Source of the DNA: DASRWT01 sp046728035
Lineage (GTDB): Bacteria > Methylomirabilota > Methylomirabilia > Rokubacteriales > CSP1-6
Length of the DNA: 10,133 bases
Direction of reading: 5' to 3'
Assembly: GCA_046728035.1 (NCBI GenBank)
Contig: JBKPDT010000026.1
Coordinates: forward strand, 1 to 10,133
A program made the position numbers and the translations under genes. Each line of letters starts with the position of its first letter. Positions within the stretch are counted from its first letter, which is position 1. The notes under the pieces are model-generated. The model saw nothing but the letters and a program-made list of their open reading frames with translations. It made no database searches and was not told the DNA's origin. Of the stretch, positions 6,296 through 10,133 are shown piece after piece.

Positions 6296-6803
6296 CGCGC
6301 ACGCGCCGCTTGGCCGGACGGCGAACGCGCGGGCGCGACGCGGCGGCCCCACGCCCGGCGAGGAGGAGGGCAGCGTCGAGGCCGAGGAGATAGCTCGTTG
6401 GACCGAAGCCAGAGATCTGCCCGGCCGCCGCCGCCGCCGTCACCGAATGACGGCGGAATTCCTCGCGGGCGTGGATGTTCGAGAGGTGGACCTCGACGAC
6501 GGGCACGCGCACCGCCGCGATCACATCGCGGAGCGAGATCGAGTAGTGGGTCAGCGCGCCCGGATTGAGCACGATGGCCCGGAAGCCCTCACCCGCGGCG
6601 GCCTGGATCCACTCCACCAGCTGCCCCTCGTGGTTCGACTGCCGGCAGTCCACGCGCACGCTCCGCTCGGCGGCGTGGCGCGCGAGCAGTCGATCCACCT
6701 CGGCGAGGGTGACGCGCCCGTACACCGCGGGCTCGCGGGTGCCAAGGAGATTGAGGTTCGGTCCGTGCAGGACCAGCACACCGCCGACCGGCCGGGGCGC
6801 CAT
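6288..6803 (-). CDS. aroQ: type II 3-dehydroquinate dehydratase
   Basis: AroQ converts 3-dehydroquinate to 3-dehydroshikimate, the third step of the shikimate pathway, through an enolate intermediate; the enzyme is a cytoplasmic dodecamer. All key motifs are visible: HGPNLNLLG (13-21), the lid TREPAVYG with catalytic Arg23 and Tyr28, CRQSNHEGQLVEWI (53-66), LNPGALTHYS (79-88, Asn80), VEVHLSNIHARE (103-114, catalytic His106 and Arg113) and the GFGPTSYLLGLDAAL end. The ATG at 6803 fits the family N-terminus. The protein is 171 residues where 145-155 is usual; the extra tail is Arg/Ala-rich and overlaps the start of the sigma gene by 8 bases. Start and stop are otherwise clear. It appears to open the long operon, behind a -10-like box 8 bases upstream and without a Shine-Dalgarno. 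No other shikimate genes are nearby. Confidence 0.95.
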   Translation of the reverse strand: MAPRPVGGVLVLHGPNLNLLGTREPAVYGRVTLAEVDRLLARHAAERSVRVDCRQSNHEGQLVEWIQAAAGEGFRAIVLNPGALTHYSISLRDVIAAVRVPVVEVHLSNIHAREEFRRHSVTAAAAAGQISGFGPTSYLLGLDAALLLAGRGAAASRPRVRRPAKRRVRGE

Positions 6804-6811
6804 GACACGCG

Positions 6812-6817
6812 AGAATA
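6812..6817 (-). promoter_or_regulatory. possible -10 element for the aroQ operon (leaderless-type)
   Basis: The minus strand reads TATTCT, a TAnnnT match, ending 8 bases before the aroQ ATG, in a locally less GC-rich patch. Transcription would begin within a few bases of the start codon. No convincing -35 is seen, and no Shine-Dalgarno precedes aroQ, which fits a leaderless or near-leaderless message. Confidence 0.35.
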
Positions 6818-6825
6818 CACCCCGC

Positions 6826-6854
6826 CGAGCGCGGCCGGCAACCCGGCGTGCTCG
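6826..6854 (-). terminator. hairpin after the patatin gene, probable terminator
   Basis: An imperfect inverted repeat starts 9 bases after the patatin stop. On the + strand the outer arms are CGAGC (6826-6830) and GCTCG (6850-6854), and the inner arms are GCCGG (6834-6838) and CCGGC (6843-6847) around a four-base CAAC loop, with a small interruption between the arm pairs. On the transcribed minus strand this gives a GC-rich stem with a GTTG loop. No T-run follows, so it may act as a factor-assisted stop or an mRNA 3'-end stabiliser. It sits just before the aroQ -10-like box, which fits a unit boundary. Confidence 0.4.
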
Positions 6855-6863
6855 CGCGCGTCC

Positions 6864-7943
6864 TCAGAAGCGGACGCCGCGAGGCGGCGCGCCGAATGCC
6901 CGTTGCAGGCCTCTCCCCTCCGTGGCCAGCCACTCCCGGACCGACTCCCGCCCGAAGCGCAGGGCCTCCCGGCTCGCCTGGAAGCCCATGGATGGCCCGA
7001 ATAGCGGCGTGTCGCCGACGGGCGGCTGCACGAGGTGGACCTCGAGGTCGGGATGGCGGAGGCTGAGCTCGCTCAGGCCGAGGTCGAGCAGGCTTTGACT
7101 GTTGATTCGCCCGACCTGCTCGAGGATGCCATAGAGGCCCTGGCCGCGCAGGTAGCGCGCCACCGGGCCCGGGCCGTCCGCGCGGAGCGGCACCAAGGGG
7201 TTGATCACCACGAGCTGGCGCGCGCCCGCTCCCACCGCGAGATCGGCGTGGCCGGTGTGGCCCACGTCGCCGTCGACGTAATCGCAGCCAGCCACCCGAA
7301 AGGGCTCGAAGAAGCCCGGGATGGCCGATGAGGCCGCGATGGCCTCCGAGATGGGGATCTCCGCGAGAGCGCCCTCGCCGAACACGACGCGCCGGGCGCG
7401 GTCGAGGTCCATGGCCGGAATGAGGAGCCGCCGCGGGCAGTCGGCGAAGGTGTTGGCGAGCCCCTTGGCCTCGAAGGCGCGCCGGATGAAGACCTCGAGC
7501 TGCCGCACCGAGAAGAAGCCCGCGGGCATGTCGGGACGGCTCCGGGCGAGGATGTCGGGCCAGTCGAGCCGGAAGTTGGTGGCGAGATTCTTGCCGACCG
7601 CCCACACGAGCCGCAGGAAGCTGCGCCCGGCGTCGGCGACCGCCCCACGATGATAGACGGACCCGCGGTGGAAGTTGAGGGCGTCCTCCCGCCCCTCGTC
7701 GAGGATGGCGTAGAGGTCTCCCGGGCGCACCTGATTCGCCATCAGGGCAGCCACCACCGAGCCGGCACTCGAGCCCACGTAGAGGTCGAAGGCGTTCGCG
7801 CGGAAGCCGGGAAGCCCCTCGTCGAGGGCGGCGAGCGCTCCCACCTCGTACATGCCGCCGATGACGCCACCCCCCGCGAGCACGAGCGCCCGCTTCGGGG
7901 ACGGCGCGCGTCCTGTCAGCCACTCCAGGAGCTCGCGCAGCAT
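6864..7943 (-). CDS. patatin-like phospholipase family protein
   Basis: This 359-residue protein has the patatin catalytic dyad. The oxyanion-hole loop is LVLAGGGVIGGMYEVGAL (20-37). The nucleophile elbow is VGSSAGS, with Ser59 in GxSxG, and the catalytic aspartate is in VDGDVGHTGHADLA (Asp224 of DGD). ASSAIPGFFEP (204-214) is also characteristic of bacterial patatin domains, which act as acyl hydrolases or phospholipases A. Usually the glycine loop reads GGGxR/KG; here Ile28 takes the basic position, so the subfamily is slightly divergent. No signal peptide is evident, so it is probably cytoplasmic or peripherally membrane-bound. The substrate is unknown; lipid turnover is the best guess. 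The ATG at 7943 is supported by GGAG 6 bases upstream. It follows the MFS gene by 29 bases and is probably co-transcribed with it, ending at a hairpin. Confidence 0.88.
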   Translation of the reverse strand: MLRELLEWLTGRAPSPKRALVLAGGGVIGGMYEVGALAALDEGLPGFRANAFDLYVGSSAGSVVAALMANQVRPGDLYAILDEGREDALNFHRGSVYHRGAVADAGRSFLRLVWAVGKNLATNFRLDWPDILARSRPDMPAGFFSVRQLEVFIRRAFEAKGLANTFADCPRRLLIPAMDLDRARRVVFGEGALAEIPISEAIAASSAIPGFFEPFRVAGCDYVDGDVGHTGHADLAVGAGARQLVVINPLVPLRADGPGPVARYLRGQGLYGILEQVGRINSQSLLDLGLSELSLRHPDLEVHLVQPPVGDTPLFGPSMGFQASREALRFGRESVREWLATEGRGLQRAFGAPPRGVRF

Positions 7944-7972
7944 GGGGATCTCCGGCTCGCGTGCGCCCCGCC

Positions 7973-9274
7973 TCACCGGCCGCCGGCGACGGGGCGGGGT
8001 TCCCGGGGTACGGCGGCCGGGCTCGGCGCCGGGCTCCCCGCGCCGCCCACGCCGAGGGTGAGGGACAGCCCGGCGCCGACCAGGAGCAGCGTGCACGCGG
8101 TGACGAACGCCGCGCCGTAGTCGCCGGTGGCGTCGAAGAGGGCGCCGCCCAGCCAGGCGCCGAGCGCCGACCCCGTCTGATGGGCGAGGAAGATCGTGCC
8201 GAAGATCGAGCCCACCGAGAGGCGTCCGAAGATGTCGCCGGTCATGGAGGAGGTGATCGCGATGCTGCCGGACATCGCGAGGCCACCGAGGGCGGCGATG
8301 AGAAGGAGCGTCAGCGCATCCCCCACCACGAAGAGCAGGGCGAACGCAGCGGCGCGACCGAGGTAGAGCGCGGCGAGCACGGGACGCCGGCCAACGCGAT
8401 CCGAGAGCACGCCGATGGCAAGGGCGCCGCCGATGCTGGTGAGCCCCAGGAGGCCCACCGCGGTCGACGCGGTCATGGCGTGGAACCCGTGGTCGGTGAG
8501 CATGGGCACCCCGTGCGAGGCGATGAGACTCATCGAGAACCCGCACGTGGTCATGCCGCCCGCGAGCTGCCAGAAGGCCGGCGCTCCGAGGGCGGCGCCG
8601 ACGCTCGTCCGCTCCCGGGACATCCCGTGAGCGTCCCCGGTTCCCGCCGTGTCGCCGTCCGGCGCGAGCCCGATCGCCTCCGGCGAGTCGCGCAGGATGA
8701 AGAGGGACAGCGGGAGGGTGACGACAAGCGTGCCCAGGCCGAGGATCGAGCAGGTGGCGCGCCAGCCGAAGGCGAGGATGCACCACATCACCACCGGGAC
8801 GAGAAGGGAGATTCCGGCCATCCCTGCGGCCCCCACGAGGCTCAAGGCGGTGGCCCGACGGCGCACGAACCAGCGCGCGAGGGTCGCGGACGCGACCACG
8901 TGGCCGGTGGCGGCGAGCCCGAGGGACGCGAGCACGCCGTAGTAGAGAACGAACTCCCAGTACGTCGTCATCCGCGAGGACAGCTCCAGCGCCGTCGCGA
9001 TCAGGACGCCCCCCGCCGCGCAGACGAGGCGCGAGCCCACCCGGTCGACGATTGCGCCCACCAGCGGCGTGAGGGCGCCGTAGAGGAAGAGGGAGATCGA
9101 GACGACGAGGGAGAAGCTCCCGCGGTCGAGCCCGAGATCGGCCACGATGGGCTTGAGGAAGGGGCCCACCGTGAAGCGGATGCCCGTCGAGAGGAAGACC
9201 ATCACGACGAAGGCCAGGGCCACCCACCAGCCGTAGAAAATGCGCGCCGGCTCGGGCCCACCGCCAGGTGTCAT
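7973..9274 (-). CDS. MFS transporter, monocarboxylate / oxalate-formate antiporter-like
   Basis: This 433-residue protein has about twelve hydrophobic helices and the duplicated MFS loop motif: DRVGSR between helices 2 and 3 (77-82) and SDRVGRRPV between helices 8 and 9. The start, FYGWWVALAFVVMVFLSTGIRF followed by VGPFLKPI (13-43), is the pattern of the monocarboxylate/oxalate-formate group of MFS proteins, which often carry organic acids across the inner membrane. A hydrophilic loop (about 205-225) joins the two six-helix halves, and the C-tail is Pro/Ala-rich and cytoplasmic. ATG 9274 precedes the FYGWW motif by 12 residues. No good Shine-Dalgarno is seen, but a TATGAT box lies 9 bases upstream. 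It is divergent from the BtpA-family gene and followed by the patatin gene. The substrate cannot be read from sequence. Confidence 0.88.
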   Translation of the reverse strand: MTPGGGPEPARIFYGWWVALAFVVMVFLSTGIRFTVGPFLKPIVADLGLDRGSFSLVVSISLFLYGALTPLVGAIVDRVGSRLVCAAGGVLIATALELSSRMTTYWEFVLYYGVLASLGLAATGHVVASATLARWFVRRRATALSLVGAAGMAGISLLVPVVMWCILAFGWRATCSILGLGTLVVTLPLSLFILRDSPEAIGLAPDGDTAGTGDAHGMSRERTSVGAALGAPAFWQLAGGMTTCGFSMSLIASHGVPMLTDHGFHAMTASTAVGLLGLTSIGGALAIGVLSDRVGRRPVLAALYLGRAAAFALLFVVGDALTLLLIAALGGLAMSGSIAITSSMTGDIFGRLSVGSIFGTIFLAHQTGSALGAWLGGALFDATGDYGAAFVTACTLLLVGAGLSLTLGVGGAGSPAPSPAAVPREPRPVAGGR

Positions 9275-9283
9275 GCCAAATTC

Positions 9284-9289
9284 ATCATA
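9284..9289 (-). promoter_or_regulatory. possible -10 element for the MFS-patatin unit
   Basis: The minus strand reads TATGAT (one mismatch to TATAAT), ending 9 bases before the MFS ATG. A start site 6-8 bases downstream would leave a leader of only a few bases. There is no clear -35. The box lies in the 38-base divergent gap, which is markedly more AT-rich than its surroundings. Confidence 0.38.
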
Positions 9290-9300
9290 CCGTGGCGTGC

Positions 9301-9306
9301 TATCAT
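9301..9306 (+). promoter_or_regulatory. possible -10 element for the BtpA-family gene (leaderless-type)
   Basis: TATCAT (one mismatch to TATAAT) occupies -12 to -7 relative to the A of the ATG at 9313, exactly where a -10 box sits for a transcript that begins at its start codon. No Shine-Dalgarno lies between the box and the ATG, and no clear -35 is seen. Confidence 0.42.
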
Positions 9307-9312
9307 TTCGCC

Positions 9313-10133
9313 ATGTCTTCCCCCGACGCGCGCGCTGGTCTCGCGCCGATCGTCGGCGTGGCGCGGGGCGTGATCGGCATGGTGCATCTCCTCCCGCTGC
9401 CCGGCAGCGCCCGCTGGGCGGGCAGCATGGACGCGGTGGTGACCGCGGCGCTCCGCGACGCGGAGGCGCTCGCCGAGGGCGGCGCCGACGCCCTCCTCGT
9501 GGAAAATTTCGGCGACGTCCCCTTCACCGGCGGGCGCGTGGGGCCCGAGACCGTGGCGGCCATGGCCGCGGTGGCGCGCGAGGTGGCGCGGGCGGCGCGT
9601 GTGCCCCTGGGGATCAACGTGCTCCGGAGCGACGGGGTCGCCGCCCTCGGGGTGGCGGTTGCCGCCGGCGCGCGCTTCATCCGCGTCAACGTCCACGTGA
9701 GCGCGGTGCTCACCGATCAGGGCATCATCCAGGGAGCCGCCCACGACCTCCTGCGCGCCCGTCGGCTCCTCGCCGCCGACGTGAAGATCCTCGCCGACGT
9801 CCAGACCAAGCACGCGGTGCCGCTCGCGCCCCTCCCCATCGAGCACGAGGCGCGCGACTGCGTCGAGCGTGGGCTCGCCGATGCGCTCATCGTGTCCGGT
9901 GCGGCCACCGGGGAGCCCACCGCGCCCGGTGATCTCAAGCGCGTTCGGGACGCGGTGGCGGGCGTCCCGCTCCTCGTGGGGAGCGGGGCCACCGCGGAGA
10001 CCGCGGCCGAGCTCCTCGCCGTCGCCGACGGGCTCATCGTGGGGACCGCGGTCAAGCGCGACGGCGTCGTCGGCAATCCCGTGGACGCCGCGCGCGTGCG
10101 GCGCCTGGTCGAGGCCGCCCGGAGCGGCCGCTG
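9313..10133 (+). CDS. BtpA/SgcQ family TIM-barrel protein (last base or so cut off)
   Basis: The frame is open from ATG 9313 to the window end, giving 273 complete residues followed by TG. If the next base is A, the protein ends in TGA at the usual family length of about 270. The N-terminal VIGMVHLLPLPGS (20-32) is the BtpA family signature. It is followed by GGADALLVENFGDVPF (56-71), INVLRSDG (101-108), RFIRVNVHVSAVLTDQGIIQG (121-141), and phosphate-loop-like LLVGSGAT (220-227) and IVGTAVKRDG (242-251) near the barrel end. BtpA was described as a photosystem I biogenesis factor in Synechocystis, and SgcQ belongs to an E. coli sugar-like gene cluster. Homologues are widespread in non-phototrophs and archaea, and their reaction is not settled. 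There is no signal peptide, so it is probably cytoplasmic. It diverges from the MFS gene across only 38 bases, so the two may share control. Confidence 0.9.
   Translation, partial: MSSPDARAGLAPIVGVARGVIGMVHLLPLPGSARWAGSMDAVVTAALRDAEALAEGGADALLVENFGDVPFTGGRVGPETVAAMAAVAREVARAARVPLGINVLRSDGVAALGVAVAAGARFIRVNVHVSAVLTDQGIIQGAAHDLLRARRLLAADVKILADVQTKHAVPLAPLPIEHEARDCVERGLADALIVSGAATGEPTAPGDLKRVRDAVAGVPLLVGSGATAETAAELLAVADGLIVGTAVKRDGVVGNPVDAARVRRLVEAARSGR

Noticed and set aside
5444..6568. A 374-codon + strand open frame opposite the sigma factor and aroQ.
   Set aside because: There is no recognisable domain, it overlaps two conserved genes on the other strand, and its composition is that of an antisense shadow.
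6864..9227. A single 787-codon minus-strand frame that reads through the MFS region into the patatin gene, which could be taken for a fusion protein.
   Set aside because: Its first 428 codons are out of frame with the MFS protein and encode Arg/Pro-rich nonsense; the patatin ATG at 7943 has its own GGAG site.
7961..9373. A 470-codon + strand open frame across the MFS gene.
   Set aside because: The product is highly charged low-complexity Arg/Glu/Gly sequence, the mirror image of hydrophobic membrane-helix codons; the MFS reading on the other strand has clear family motifs.
1..10133. A search by eye for insertion sequences, CRISPR repeats, tRNA genes, toxin-antitoxin or defence cassettes.
   Set aside because: No direct-repeat array, transposase motif, tRNA-like cloverleaf or defence-type domain was seen; all but about 250 bases are occupied by recognisable genes.

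Overview
The window is about 70% G+C with dense, mostly co-oriented genes, strong G/C bias at third codon positions and long spurious open frames opposite the real genes. Gene content (minor type IV pilins, late cobalamin genes, an acyl-CoA carboxylase carboxyltransferase, an ECF sigma factor, a BtpA-family protein) suggests a Gram-negative, aerobic or facultative, free-living bacterium. The style resembles uncultivated high-GC soil or subsurface lineages such as Rokubacteria/Methylomirabilota or Deltaproteobacteria-like groups. That placement is inference from protein style, not demonstrated.

Layout. Positions 1-198 hold the 3' end of a DoxX-family membrane protein on the + strand. It converges on a long minus-strand block that fills 253-9274. 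In the direction of transcription (right to left) this block contains: an MFS transporter, a patatin-like phospholipase, type II 3-dehydroquinate dehydratase (aroQ), an ECF sigma factor with a membrane/secreted C-terminal extension, the acyl-CoA carboxylase carboxyltransferase subunit, cobS, a CobC-like phosphatase, a PilV-like minor prepilin and a PilX-like minor prepilin. At the right edge, a BtpA/SgcQ-family gene runs divergently on the + strand from 9313 and loses only its last base or so. No gap between genes exceeds 63 bases.

Transcription units. A hairpin at 6826-6854 followed by a TATTCT box splits the block into an MFS-patatin unit and a unit from aroQ onward. From aroQ to the CobC-like gene the genes overlap or are at most 13 bases apart (aroQ/sigma overlap by 8, sigma/carboxylase gap 7, carboxylase/cobS gap 13, cobS/cobC abut), so they are probably one operon. 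The two prepilins overlap by 4 bases, follow a 63-base gap and have a strong Shine-Dalgarno. They may be read through from the operon or have their own promoter. The 38-base divergent region at 9275-9312 carries a -10-like box on each strand very close to its start codon, with no Shine-Dalgarno, which suggests leaderless mRNAs.

Functionally the window is ordinary housekeeping and accessory metabolism. It holds no mobile element, CRISPR array, RNA gene or defence system that I can see. The most unusual feature is the single open frame joining a complete ECF sigma factor to a signal-peptide-like hydrophobic segment and a putative extracytoplasmic domain of unknown function.
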